Assembly (NCBI GenBank): GCA_044507605.1
Contig: JBIQJI010000022.1
Location: 9,418-73,417 of the forward strand
Length of the DNA stretch: 64,000 bases
Origin: Thermopolyspora sp044507605
GTDB taxonomy: Bacteria > Actinomycetota > Actinomycetes > Streptosporangiales > Streptosporangiaceae
Direction of reading: 5' to 3'
In this document: one piece after another, positions 16,834 through 25,439 of the stretch
Position numbering within the stretch: the first letter of the stretch is position 1
How the letters are laid out: every line of letters starts with the position of its first letter
The notes under the pieces: generated by a model
Databases searched by the model: none
What the model was told of the DNA's origin: nothing
The model's input: only the letters and a program-made list of their open reading frames with translations
Position numbers and translations under genes: made by a program

Positions 16834-19470
16834 TCAGGCGCCTCTGAGGATGGCGCCGGTGCGGTCGGAGGCCAGGGCGACGGCCGCGTCGCGGGCCGCC
16901 GTGGTCTCCTCGACGGTCAGGGTGCGGTCGGGGGCGCGGAAGCGCAGGCTATAGGCCAGCGACTTCTTCTCCGCGCCCACCTGGGGGCCGGTGTAGACGT
17001 CGAACAGGCGGATCGACTCCAGCAGGTCGCCGGCGCCCTCGCGCAGGGCGGTGGCGACGTCGGCCTCGGGCACGGTCTCGGGCACGATGAGCGCGACGTC
17101 CTGGGTCGCGATCGGGTACGCCGACACCCGAGGCGTCTGGGCCGGGCCCGGCAGCATGGCCTCCAGCAGGCTCAGCTCCAGCTCCATGGCGCAGGTGCGG
17201 GGTGGCAGGCCGTACGCCTCGGCGACGCGCGGGTGCAGCTCGCCGGCGTGGCCGACCAGGGTGTCGCCCGCGTGCAGGGCGGCGCAGCGGCCCGGGTGCC
17301 AGGGCTCGTGCCGGTCGGCGGTGACGGTCAGCCGCACCCCGGCCTGGCCGGCGACCATGCGGGCCGCCTCGACGGCGTCGGCCCAGCTCGCCTCGCGGCC
17401 GCCGCCCCACCAGCCGGAGCGTTCGAACTCCCCGGCGAGCACCGCGGCCACGCGCAGCGGCTGGCGCGGCAGCGCGGCCTCGATCGAGGCCAGCTCGGCC
17501 TCGGTGGGCCTGCGGTCGACGCCGAGCACCGGGGCGGTCAGGGGGGCGCCCGGCTCGGGGCGGTAGACCAGGCCGGTCTCGAACAGGGCGACGTCGGCGA
17601 AGCCCCGGCCCACGTTGCGGACGAGGGCCTTGAGCAGGCCCGGCAGCAGCGTGGTGCGCAGCAGCGGCTCGTCCTCGCTGATCGGGTTGGTGAGCCTGAC
17701 CGCCGTGCGGCGCGGGTCGTCGGCCGGGAGCAGCAGGCCGTCGAGGTCGCGGTCGCCGATGAACGGGTAGCTCAGCACCTCGACGTATCCGGCGCTCGCG
17801 AGGGCGCGGCCGACGCGGCGGCGCAGCCGCTGGGCCTCGGTGAGGCCGGCCCCGGCGGGGGCGGCCGGCAGCACCGACGGCAGGCCCTCGTAGCCGACCA
17901 GCCGGATGACCTCCTCGGCGAGGTCGTTGGGGTCGGTGAGGTCGGGCCGCCAGGACGGCGGGGTGACGGTGATCAGGTCGGTGGAGTCGCCGATGACGGA
18001 CAGCTTGGCGGCGACGGCGGTGCCGCCGGCGACGGTCGCCGTGCCGAGGGCGGCGTGTTCGGCCCCGGTGCCGGCGGCCTCCGGCGAGCCGTCCGCTTCC
18101 GGCCCGGCCGGCTCGGCGGCCTGGGCGCCGGGCTCGCCGTGGCCGGCGCCCGCGGGCACGACGGTGCAGCCGACCTGCTCCAGGCCGCGCACCACGGTCT
18201 GACGGTCGTAGGGCACGCCCGCGACCCGGCCCGGATAGTCGACCGGGATCGTGATCGTGGTGGGTTCCACGTCGTACGACACGTGGGTGACCCCCGGCTC
18301 GGCGGTGCCCTTGCCGTGGGCGACCAGGAGCTGCACGGCCCGCCAGGAGGCGTACAGGGGCAGCTCGCGGTCGACGCCGCGTTCGAAGCGGCGCGACGCC
18401 TCGCTGACGAGGTTGTGGCGGCGCGACTGGCGGGAGATGCCGACGGCGGAGAAGTGCGCGGCCTCGATGACCAGGTCGGTCGAGGTGTCGCTGATCTCGG
18501 TGTGCAGGCCGCCCATGGTGCCGGCGAGGCCGATCGGCCCCGAATCGTCGGTGATGAGGATGTCGTCGGGGTCGAGGGATCGCGACACGTGGTCCAGCGT
18601 CTCCATCGTCTCGCCCTCGCGGGCGCGCCGCACACCGATCGGGCCCTGGAGGCGGGCCCGGTCGTAGGCGTGCAGCGGCTGGCCGAGCTCCAGCATCACG
18701 TAGTTGGTGACGTCGACGGCCAGCGAAACCGGGCGCATGCCGGCGCGGGCCAGCCGCACCCGCATCCACAGCGGCGACGGCGCCTGCGGGTCGAGGCCGG
18801 TGACGGTGCGCAGCACCAGCCGGTCGCAGGCGGTGGGGTCGGCTATCGACGCGGGGTACGACTCGCCCGAGTCGGCCGGCAGGTCGACGTCGGCGGGGTC
18901 GCGGAACGGCACGCCGTAGGCGGTGGCGGCCTCGCGGGCCACGCCGCGGATCGACAGGGCGTAGCCGCGGTCGGGGGTGATCTCGAGTTCCAGCACGTCG
19001 TCGCGCAGCCCGAGCAGCTCGACCACGTCGGCGCCGATGGGCGTGCCGGGCGGCAGGACCATGATGCCGGTGTGGTCGTCGCCGACGCCCAGCTCGCGGG
19101 CGGAGCAGATCATGCCGTCGGACAGGCGCCCGTACGTCTTGCGCGAGCCGATCTCGAACCCGCCGGGCAGCACGGCCCCGGGCAGCGCGACCGGCACCCG
19201 GTCGCCGGCGTCGAAGTTGGTGGCGCCGCACACGATGCCGCGCGGCGCTGCCTCGCCGACCTCGACCTGGCAGTACCTGATGGGCTTTTTGAACCCGGTG
19301 AGCTCTTCGATGGCGAGCACCTCGCCGACGACCACGTTCTTGACCTCGTGGCCGACCGACTCGATGCCCTCCAGTTTGAGGCCGGCGGCGGTGAGCCGGT
19401 CGGCGACCTCGTGGGCGGTGACGGCGGGCAGGTCGACGTACTCGCGGAGCCAGGAGAGCGGGACCTTCAT
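16834..19470 (-). CDS. pheT: Phenylalanine--tRNA ligase beta subunit
   Basis: PheT forms the alpha2-beta2 enzyme with PheS; it carries tRNA binding and editing of mischarged Tyr-tRNA(Phe). The 878-residue protein starts MKVPLSWLREYVDLPAV. An OB-fold tRNA-binding domain lies at about 40–150, a B3/B4 editing region in the middle (around RRHNLVSEASRRFERGVD), B5 and core domains follow, and the C-terminal ferredoxin-like anticodon domain begins around PRVSAYPIATQDVALIVP. A low-complexity insertion (AGAGHGEPGAQAAEPAGPEA and following) sits at about residue 435. The start overlaps the pheS stop by one base (TGATG), implying translational coupling. Confidence 0.98.
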   Translation of the reverse strand: MKVPLSWLREYVDLPAVTAHEVADRLTAAGLKLEGIESVGHEVKNVVVGEVLAIEELTGFKKPIRYCQVEVGEAAPRGIVCGATNFDAGDRVPVALPGAVLPGGFEIGSRKTYGRLSDGMICSARELGVGDDHTGIMVLPPGTPIGADVVELLGLRDDVLELEITPDRGYALSIRGVAREAATAYGVPFRDPADVDLPADSGESYPASIADPTACDRLVLRTVTGLDPQAPSPLWMRVRLARAGMRPVSLAVDVTNYVMLELGQPLHAYDRARLQGPIGVRRAREGETMETLDHVSRSLDPDDILITDDSGPIGLAGTMGGLHTEISDTSTDLVIEAAHFSAVGISRQSRRHNLVSEASRRFERGVDRELPLYASWRAVQLLVAHGKGTAEPGVTHVSYDVEPTTITIPVDYPGRVAGVPYDRQTVVRGLEQVGCTVVPAGAGHGEPGAQAAEPAGPEADGSPEAAGTGAEHAALGTATVAGGTAVAAKLSVIGDSTDLITVTPPSWRPDLTDPNDLAEEVIRLVGYEGLPSVLPAAPAGAGLTEAQRLRRRVGRALASAGYVEVLSYPFIGDRDLDGLLLPADDPRRTAVRLTNPISEDEPLLRTTLLPGLLKALVRNVGRGFADVALFETGLVYRPEPGAPLTAPVLGVDRRPTEAELASIEAALPRQPLRVAAVLAGEFERSGWWGGGREASWADAVEAARMVAGQAGVRLTVTADRHEPWHPGRCAALHAGDTLVGHAGELHPRVAEAYGLPPRTCAMELELSLLEAMLPGPAQTPRVSAYPIATQDVALIVPETVPEADVATALREGAGDLLESIRLFDVYTGPQVGAEKKSLAYSLRFRAPDRTLTVEETTAARDAAVALASDRTGAILRGA

Positions 19471-20570
19471 CAGACCTCCATCCCGAACGCGAGCGTGAAG
19501 CGCACGTCTCCCTCGACCATGTCTCGCATGTCCTCGGCGTTGTGGCGGAACATCAGGGTGCGTTCGATGCCCATGCCGAACGCGAACCCGGAGTAGCGTG
19601 CCGGGTCGACTCCGCACGCGACGAGCACGCGCGGGTTGACCATGCCGCAGCCGCCCCACTCGATCCAGCCCTCCGACTTGCAGGTGCGGCAGGGCGGCCC
19701 GCCCGGCGCGGCGGACGCGCCGCGGCACACGAAGCAGCGCAGGTCCATCTCGGCCGACGGCTCGGTGAACGGGAAGTAGTTGGGCCGGAACCTGGTGCCG
19801 ATGCCCTCGCCGAACATCACCTCGGCGAACCGGTCGAGGGTGCCCTTGAGGTGCGCCATCGTCAGCCCTTCGTCGACGGCGAGGCCCTCGACCTGGTGGA
19901 ACACCGGGGTGTGGGTGGCGTCGAGCTCGTCGGTGCGGAACGTCTTGCCCGGCGAGACCACGTAGACGGGCAGTTCACGGCCGAGCAGGGCACGGATCTG
20001 CACCGGGGAGGTCTGGGTGCGCAGCACCAGCCCGGAGTCGGGCGAGCCGACGAAGAACGTGTCGTGCTCGGACCGCGCGGGATGGTCGCGGGCGATGTTC
20101 AGCGCGTCGAAGTTGAACCACTCGCCCTCCAGTTCGGGGCCCTCCGCGACTTCGTACCCCATGCCGATGAACGCGTCGGCGATGCGCTCCTGCAGGGTGG
20201 TCAGCGGGTGCCGGGCGCCGGTGGGCCGGCGGTCCCAGGGCAGCGTGACGTCGACGGTCTCCTCGATGAGGACCCGCGCGTCGCGCTCGGCCTCCAGCTC
20301 GGCCTGGCGGGCGGCGAGGGCCTCGGCGATGGCCTTGCGGGCCGCGCCGACGCGTTTGCCGGCCTCGGCGCGGGCCTGCGGCGGCAGCGCGCCGATCTCG
20401 CGGTTGGCGAGGGCTATGGGTGAGCGGTCGCCGGCGTGGGCGAGCCGTATCTGTTTGAGATCGTCGAGGTCCTTCGCGGCGCCGATGGCGGCGAGGGCTT
20501 CGTCGCGCATGCGCGCCACCTCATCGGCGTGCAGCGGGGTCACCTCGACGGGGTCATAGGTGTTCGGCAT
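19470..20570 (-). CDS. pheS: Phenylalanine--tRNA ligase alpha subunit
   Basis: PheS holds the catalytic site that activates phenylalanine and charges tRNA(Phe). The 366-residue protein has an N-terminal coiled-coil arm (about 10–110) followed by the class II core. Motif 2 is seen near VVSPGKTFRTDELDATHTPV and motif 3 in GFAFGMGIERTLMFRH. A four-cysteine patch (CFVCRGA and CRTCKSEGW), seen in many bacterial PheS proteins, lies before motif 3. GGAG precedes the ATG at 20570. It is the first gene of the pheST pair, with a PAS histidine kinase just upstream on the same strand. Confidence 0.98.
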   Translation of the reverse strand: MPNTYDPVEVTPLHADEVARMRDEALAAIGAAKDLDDLKQIRLAHAGDRSPIALANREIGALPPQARAEAGKRVGAARKAIAEALAARQAELEAERDARVLIEETVDVTLPWDRRPTGARHPLTTLQERIADAFIGMGYEVAEGPELEGEWFNFDALNIARDHPARSEHDTFFVGSPDSGLVLRTQTSPVQIRALLGRELPVYVVSPGKTFRTDELDATHTPVFHQVEGLAVDEGLTMAHLKGTLDRFAEVMFGEGIGTRFRPNYFPFTEPSAEMDLRCFVCRGASAAPGGPPCRTCKSEGWIEWGGCGMVNPRVLVACGVDPARYSGFAFGMGIERTLMFRHNAEDMRDMVEGDVRFTLAFGMEV

Positions 20571-20606
20571 GAATCGAGAGCTCCGTATCAGGGCGTAAGC
20601 GGCAGA

Positions 20607-20612
20607 AGTCTA
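20607..20612 (-). promoter_or_regulatory. Possible pheST -10 element
   Basis: TAGACT on the minus strand lies 37 bases before pheS, within CACTAGACTT, a form common in actinobacterial housekeeping promoters. No convincing -35 is visible. Confidence 0.3.
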
Positions 20613-20650
20613 GTGCCCGGGCCGGCCCACCGGCCCCATGCCACGACCGA

Positions 20651-21766
20651 TCAGGTGAAGTCGGGGGCGCCGGTGGGCACGGTAAATCGGAACTCGGCGC
20701 CGCCGCCGGGCGCCCGCTGCACGGTGATGGTGCCGCCGTGCGCCTCGACGAGGCCCTTGACGATGAACAGGCCGAGGCCGGTGCCGCCCCTGCGCCTGCG
20801 GTTGCCGCGCCAGAACTGCCGGAACACGCGCGAGGCCAGCTCGGGTGCGACACCCTCGCCCTGGTCACGCACGGACACGGCAACTCCCCACTCGACGGGT
20901 TCTATCTCTATGGTCACGGTACCGCGTCCGTGCCGCACCCCGTTTTCCAGCAGATTGCCCAAAATTTGATCTATTTTGTCCTGGTCGAGCCAGGTCTCGG
21001 GGAGTTCGCCGCGCACCCGCAGGACGTAACGGTCCTCCGGCTCGCCGGCGGCGACCCGCCCGGCGATCAGCCGCCGGGCCCGCGCCGGCAGGTCGACGAT
21101 CTGCCGGTGCACCTCGACGCGCCCCGACTCGATGCGCGACACGTCGAGCAGCTCGGTGATGAGGCGGGTGACCCGGTCGGCGTCGGAGTTGACGGTCTCG
21201 AGCATGACCCGCTTCTGGTCGTCGGTGAAGCGGTCCCACTTGGCGAGCAGGGTCGCGGTGAACCCCTTCACGCTGGTCAGCGGCGAACGCAGCTCGTGGG
21301 CGACCGTGGACACCAGGTCGGCGCGGCTGCGTTCGAGCCGGGCGCGGGCCGCGGTGTCACGCAGCGTGATCGCGACCCGGACGACGCTGCCGGCGCGCTC
21401 GGGCCGGCGGACGAACCTGGCGGCCACCAGCAGCTCCTGCCCGCCGGGCAGATGCAGTGAGCGCTCGGGCTGGCGGGTGCGGGTGCGCAGCCCGCCCTGC
21501 GGGTCGAGGCACTTCCACCAGTCGCGGCCCTCGGCGTCGCGGAAGGGCAGCACGTCGGGCAGCAGCCGCCCGATCGCCTCGTCGGCGCGCACGCCGGTGA
21601 GCCGCGTCGCCGCGCGGTTGAGGGTGATCACACGGCCCGACTCGTCGGTGACGATCAGCCCGTCGGGCAGCTCGTCGACGTCGATCACGTTGCTCGGGCA
21701 TGCGGCGGCGGCTCCGCGATCAGGGGCCGGTTGGGGGGCCCCATGGGGGGATTGTTCGCCCTGCAC
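20651..21766 (-). CDS. PAS-domain sensor histidine kinase
   Basis: The 371-residue soluble kinase has a PAS domain (about 28–140; LPDGLIVTDESGRVITLNRA), an H-box (LVSTVAHELRSPLTSVKGF, about 155) and a HATPase domain with NLLENGVRHGRG, VRDQGEGVAPE and GGTGLGLFIVKGLVEAHGG. GTG 21766 has GAGGAGG 7 bases ahead. No response regulator is adjacent. The position between the RNA methylase and pheS is conserved in Streptomyces, so this is a core actinobacterial kinase of unassigned signal. Confidence 0.88.
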   Translation of the reverse strand: MQGEQSPHGAPQPAPDRGAAAACPSNVIDVDELPDGLIVTDESGRVITLNRAATRLTGVRADEAIGRLLPDVLPFRDAEGRDWWKCLDPQGGLRTRTRQPERSLHLPGGQELLVAARFVRRPERAGSVVRVAITLRDTAARARLERSRADLVSTVAHELRSPLTSVKGFTATLLAKWDRFTDDQKRVMLETVNSDADRVTRLITELLDVSRIESGRVEVHRQIVDLPARARRLIAGRVAAGEPEDRYVLRVRGELPETWLDQDKIDQILGNLLENGVRHGRGTVTIEIEPVEWGVAVSVRDQGEGVAPELASRVFRQFWRGNRRRRGGTGLGLFIVKGLVEAHGGTITVQRAPGGGAEFRFTVPTGAPDFT

Positions 21767-21827
21767 GACCAGCCTCCTCGACGCTACAAGCCCGACAATA
21801 GCGGGTTTCCGGTGCCCCAGGGCAGCC

Positions 21828-22631
21828 TCACGTGCCCGAGCGCATGGCCCGCGCCGAGGCGTACAGGCACACCCCGGCGGCGGTGGCCAGGTTGAGACTC
21901 TCGGCCCGGCCGTAGATGGGCACCCGCACCACCTCGTCGGCGAGCCGCAGCAGCTCCGCGGGCAGCCCCCAGGCCTCGTTACCGAAGATCCAGGCGGTGG
22001 GGGCGGTCAGGTCGGCGTCGTCGAGGGTGGCGGCGCCGGTGCCGTCGGCGGCCAGGATGCGCAGGCCGCGGGCGCGCAGCTCGCCGATGGCGTCGGCGAC
22101 GGGCACGCCGGTGACGATGGGCAGGTGGAACAGGCTGCCGGCGCTGGCCCGCACGCACTTGGCGTTGTAGGGGTCGACGGAGGCGTCGGTGAACACCACG
22201 GCGCCGGCCCCGGCGGCGTCGGCGGTGCGCAGCACGGTGCCGGCGTTGCCGGGGTCGCGGGCGTGCGCGAGCACCGCCACCAGCCGCGCGTCGCGCGGCA
22301 CGGCGCCGAGCGGCACGTGCACGAACCCGCACACGGCCAGCAGCCCCTGCGGGGTGACGGTCTGCGCCAGCTCGGCCATGACCTCGCCGCTGGCCTGGAA
22401 GACGGGCACGCCGGCCGCCTCGGCGGCCGCCACGATGTCCTGATGCCGCGCCTGGGCGCCGGCGGTGACGTACAGCTCGCTGACCACGTCACCGGCCGCC
22501 AGCGCCTCACGGACCGCCTGCGGGCCTTCGGCCAGGAAGGCGCGGTCACGGTCGCGGAACGCCCGCTTGGCCAGCCGCCTGGCGGCCTTGACCCTGGGCG
22601 ACCTGATGTTGGTCAGCTCGGCACCCGCCAT
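21828..22631 (-). CDS. TrmH/SpoU-family RNA 2'-O-methyltransferase
   Basis: The 267-residue protein is a SPOUT methyltransferase that should methylate a ribose in rRNA or tRNA. It has an N-terminal substrate-binding domain (about 10–100), then the three SpoU motifs: HARDPGNAGTVLRTADAAG, WIFGNEAWGLP and SLNLATAAGVCLYAS, which form the knotted SAM site. It lies between rplT and the PAS kinase on the same strand, as in other actinobacteria; a role in ribosome maturation is likely. The exact target nucleotide is unknown. TsnR/AviRb-type resistance methylases are relatives, but core placement argues for housekeeping. Confidence 0.88.
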   Translation of the reverse strand: MAGAELTNIRSPRVKAARRLAKRAFRDRDRAFLAEGPQAVREALAAGDVVSELYVTAGAQARHQDIVAAAEAAGVPVFQASGEVMAELAQTVTPQGLLAVCGFVHVPLGAVPRDARLVAVLAHARDPGNAGTVLRTADAAGAGAVVFTDASVDPYNAKCVRASAGSLFHLPIVTGVPVADAIGELRARGLRILAADGTGAATLDDADLTAPTAWIFGNEAWGLPAELLRLADEVVRVPIYGRAESLNLATAAGVCLYASARAMRSGT

Positions 22632-22715
22632 ACCCGTCCCCCCACGTTCGTCGCCGGCCGCGCACCGTCCGAAAGGAAAGAACGCCGGTCGCGCCGGAAA
22701 GGTTCAGCCGCACAC

Positions 22716-22754
22716 GAAAAAGCGAACCGCCCACCCCGAGGGATGAACGGTCCG
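22716..22754 (-). terminator. Intrinsic terminator after rplT
   Basis: On the minus strand CGGACCGTTCATCCC pairs with GGGGTGGGCGGTTCG (15 pairs, several G–U) and is followed by CTTTTTCG. This is the clearest U-run terminator in the window. It lies 50 bases after the rplT stop and should end the infC–rpmI–rplT operon. Confidence 0.85.
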
Positions 22755-22804
22755 CCCTGTCCGTGGCCCATGTGCGCAGGCCCATATTCGGATCGGACCG
22801 GTGC

Positions 22805-23188
22805 TCAGCTCGCCACCGGAGCGTTCACGTCGGCCGGAAGCGCCTTGCGGGCGGCCTCGACCAGGGCCACGAAGGCCTTGGAGTCGTTGACCGCGAGGTC
22901 GGCCAGGATCTTGCGGTCGACCTCGATGCCGGCCAGCTTCAGACCCTGGATGAACCGGTTGTAGGTGATGCCGTTCTGCCGGGCCGCGGCGTTGATGCGC
23001 TGGATCCACAGGCGCCGGAACGCGCCCTTCTTGTCCTTGCGGTCGCGGTAGGCGTAGGTCATCGAATGGAGCATCTGCTCCTTGGCCTTGCGGTACAGCC
23101 GGGACCGCTGGCCGCGATAGCCCTTCGCCCGCTCAAGTACGACCCTGCGCTTCTTCTTGGCGTTGAGCGCCCGCTTCACGCGTGCCAT
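22805..23188 (-). CDS. rplT: 50S ribosomal protein L20
   Basis: L20 binds 23S rRNA early in 50S assembly. The 127-residue product starts MARVKRALNAKKKRRVVLER and contains the conserved KGYRGQRSRLYRKAKEQ and RRLWIQRINAAARQNGITYN. Length is normal for the family. It is the last gene of infC–rpmI–rplT, 24 bases after rpmI, and is followed by a strong terminator. In other bacteria L20 represses this operon by binding its leader. Confidence 0.98.
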   Translation of the reverse strand: MARVKRALNAKKKRRVVLERAKGYRGQRSRLYRKAKEQMLHSMTYAYRDRKDKKGAFRRLWIQRINAAARQNGITYNRFIQGLKLAGIEVDRKILADLAVNDSKAFVALVEAARKALPADVNAPVAS

Positions 23189-23212
23189 GTCTATCCATCT
23201 CCCCGGGGGTCG

Positions 23213-23407
23213 TTACTTCGCGAGCAACTTCTTGATCTGCTTGACGTTCGCGTCGGCCAAGACGACTTCGGACTTGAGACGGCGGGTCACTCGTGACGAC
23301 TTGTGCTCGTTGTAGTGAGCACGGTTGGCGCGACGGCGCACGACCTTGCCGGACCCGGTCAGCCGGAACCGCTTCTTCGCACCGCTGTGCGTCTTCATCT
23401 TCGGCAT
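23213..23407 (-). CDS. rpmI: 50S ribosomal protein L35
   Basis: The 64-residue basic protein has the typical L35 start MPKMKTHSGAKKRFRLTGSG and the NRAHYNEHKSSRVTRRL block. L35 is a small structural protein of the large subunit. It is the middle gene of the operon, 156 bases after infC and 24 before rplT. Confidence 0.97.
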   Translation of the reverse strand: MPKMKTHSGAKKRFRLTGSGKVVRRRANRAHYNEHKSSRVTRRLKSEVVLADANVKQIKKLLAK

Positions 23408-23563
23408 GTCAGCCGTCTCTCCTTTACGTCGTGCCGATGCCCGGGCCGGTCACCCGAGTCAAGGGCGTGAACCTGACTGGCGAAACCGGACCCGGTCTCG
23501 GCTCATCCTCGGGGCCGCCCGAGGGTCCGGGCGGCCCAGGCACGTGGCGGCCTACGCCACCCG

Positions 23564-24163
23564 CTACCTGGCGGACCGCTCGGCCGCGGACACGCCTGCG
23601 GACTCGGAGTCGCGCCGGGTGCGAGCGGCCTTCTCGGCCTTGGCCTCCGCTTTCTTCTTGTGCGGCCCGATCACCATGATCATGTTTCGGCCGTCCTGCT
23701 TGGGCTGCGACTCGACGAAGCCCAGCTCGGTGACGTCCTCCGCGAGCCGTTGCAGGAGCCGGAAGCCGAGCTCCGGGCGGGACTGCTCGCGCCCGCGGAA
23801 CATGATGGTGACCTTGACCTTGTCCCCCGCCTTAAGGAAGCGCACGACGTGACCCTTCTTGGTCTCGTAGTCGTGCGGGTCGATCTTCGGCCGGAGCTTG
23901 ATCTCCTTGATGATCGTGTGCGCCTGGTTGCGGCGCGCCTCGCGTGCCTTCATCGCGGACTCGTACTTGTACTTGCCGTAGTCCATGAGCTTGCACACGG
24001 GCGGCCGGGCGGTGGCCGCGACCTCCACGAGATCGAGGTCGGCCTCCTGGGCCAGCTTCAGCGCATCGCCGATGGAGACGATGCCGACCTGCTCACCGTT
24101 CGGGCCGACGAGGCGAACCTCGGGCACGCGAATGCGGTCGTTGATGCGGGGCTCAGTGCTGAT
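23564..24163 (-). CDS. infC: Translation initiation factor IF-3, AUC start codon
   Basis: IF-3 keeps ribosomal subunits apart and rejects wrong start codons. The product is 199 residues: N-domain with EPRINDRIRVPEVRLVGPNG, linker with MDYGKYKYESAMKAREARRN, C-domain with KKGHVVRFLKAGDKVKVTIM and FRGREQSRPELG, and a basic alanine-rich tail. No ATG, GTG or TTG occurs at the homologous start. The M of mycobacterial MSTE is replaced by an ATC codon at 24161–24163, preceded by AGGAGGT. An AUC start fits the known habit of infC using poor start codons, which IF-3 itself discriminates against to autoregulate. A longer frame to 24340 runs through the leader hairpins and is unlikely to be coding. Confidence 0.95.
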   Translation of the reverse strand: MSTEPRINDRIRVPEVRLVGPNGEQVGIVSIGDALKLAQEADLDLVEVAATARPPVCKLMDYGKYKYESAMKAREARRNQAHTIIKEIKLRPKIDPHDYETKKGHVVRFLKAGDKVKVTIMFRGREQSRPELGFRLLQRLAEDVTELGFVESQPKQDGRNMIMVIGPHKKKAEAKAEKAARTRRDSESAGVSAAERSAR

Positions 24164-24277
24164 GGGACCTCCTAGGTTGGGCTCGTCGGCCGCCCCTTCG
24201 GGCGACCGCCACGTGCTTGACCGTGCCGGGCCGTACGCAGGTGGCATCCGGGATTTTCCGGACACCGAGCCAACGCG

Positions 24278-24329
24278 AAAAGCCCCGCACGTCGCGCATG
24301 CGGGGCCACCGAGCTCTCTGCGAGAGCTC
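24278..24329 (-). promoter_or_regulatory. infC leader: tandem hairpin plus terminator-like attenuator
   Basis: In transcript order (minus strand) a perfect 8-bp hairpin GAGCTCTC–GCA–GAGAGCTC (24329–24311) is followed by an 8-bp GC hairpin GCCCCGCA…TGCGGGGC (24306–24282) and CTTTTCGC. The second looks like an intrinsic terminator. It lies about 115 bases before infC and about 200 after a candidate promoter, so it could attenuate the operon. It could instead end the aroE transcript. Confidence 0.65.
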
Positions 24330-24501
24330 CCCTGGGTCACCGCCGTGGAGCCCGTGAGCCGTTACGACCTTATGGCTTGGCGGCGCATCCCGGCGGAATC
24401 CTTGACCCGCCGACCTCGCGGCCGGGCAGGTGGGAGGAAGACCTCCGCTTGCGCGTCCGGCAGGCACGCCGGACCGATCACGTAGTTACGTTACCACAGG
24501 C

Positions 24502-24530
24502 ATAGTGCGGCGCAATCGCCTACGCGTCAA
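24502..24530 (-). promoter_or_regulatory. Candidate infC operon promoter
   Basis: On the minus strand TTGACG (24530–24525) is followed after 17 bases by CACTAT (24507–24502). The -35 is near consensus and the -10 is weak. It would give an infC leader of about 330 bases that includes the hairpin pair. Confidence 0.4.
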
Positions 24531-24608
24531 GCACGATCAAGGAGCGGATCATTGCACTGTGTACAACGCCGGCGGGCGGCCAGAACTTCCCGGCCACCGG
24601 GGTCGGCC

Positions 24609-25439
24609 TCACCGCGCCGACCGGCGGCGCAGCTCGGCCTCGCCGGCAGCGCGCATGGCGGCCACGGGCACATCGGCGCGGCCCGTCATCAGCTCGACCT
24701 GACGGGCGGCCTGGTGCAGCAGCATCGGGAAACCCCCGATGACGGTGCCGCCCGCCGCCTCGACGGCCCGGGCGAGCGGAGTCGGCCACGGGGCGTAGAC
24801 GACGTCGAACACGACCGGCACGGCGGCGAGCCGCCCGGCGTACCGGTCGGCGGCTCCCGAGGGCAGCGTGGAGATCACCAGCTCGGTGTCGAAGGCCGCC
24901 GTGTCGAACGTCCGCAGGTCGGTGGCGACGCCCATCCGGCGCGCCGCCGCCAGCAGCCCGGCCGCCCGGCCCGGGTCGCGCACGATCACGGTCGCCTTGT
25001 CCAGGCCGAGCTCGCGCAGCGCGGCCAGGGCCGAGGCGGCGGTCGCGCCGCCGCCGAGCACGGCCGCCGAGCGGGGCCGGGCGGCACCGGCCTCCCGCAG
25101 GGCCGTGACGATGCCGTACACGTCGGTGTTGTCGCCGTACGGGCCGTCGTCGCGGAACACCACGGTGTTGGCGCCGCCGGTCTCGGCGACCAGCGGCGAG
25201 GCGGCGGCCAGGAGCGGCAGCACGGCCTTCTTCAGCGGCATCGTGAGCGACAGCCCCGCCCAGGAGCCGTCGAGGCCGGCGATGAAGCCCGGCAGGGCGT
25301 CCTCGGTGCACTCGACGGCGTCATAGCGCCACGCGCCGAGCCCGAGGGCCTGATAGGCGGCGCGGTGCAGCACCGGGGACAGGGAGTGGGCCACGGGCGA
25401 GCCGAGCACGGCCGCCCGCCGGGTGGCAGACACGATCAT
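24609..25439 (-). CDS. aroE: Shikimate dehydrogenase
   Basis: AroE reduces 3-dehydroshikimate to shikimate with NADPH in aromatic amino-acid synthesis. The 276-residue protein has the substrate site SPVAHSLSPVLH, the catalytic lysine in LTMPLKKAVLPL, the Asp in YGDNTDVYG, and a Rossmann motif GGGATAASALAALREL. The start ATG 25439 overlaps the mltG stop by four bases (ATGA), so translation is coupled to mltG. mltG–aroE adjacency is conserved in actinobacteria. Confidence 0.96.
   Translation of the reverse strand: MIVSATRRAAVLGSPVAHSLSPVLHRAAYQALGLGAWRYDAVECTEDALPGFIAGLDGSWAGLSLTMPLKKAVLPLLAAASPLVAETGGANTVVFRDDGPYGDNTDVYGIVTALREAGAARPRSAAVLGGGATAASALAALRELGLDKATVIVRDPGRAAGLLAAARRMGVATDLRTFDTAAFDTELVISTLPSGAADRYAGRLAAVPVVFDVVYAPWPTPLARAVEAAGGTVIGGFPMLLHQAARQVELMTGRADVPVAAMRAAGEAELRRRSAR

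Noticed and set aside
16615..19596. A 993-codon open frame on the plus strand opposite pheT
   Set aside because: High GC keeps antisense frames open. pheT is unmistakable on the minus strand, and the antisense product is low-complexity with no motifs.
24164..24340. N-terminal extension of infC to an upstream ATG
   Set aside because: The added 59 residues run through the leader hairpins and have no counterpart in other IF-3 proteins.
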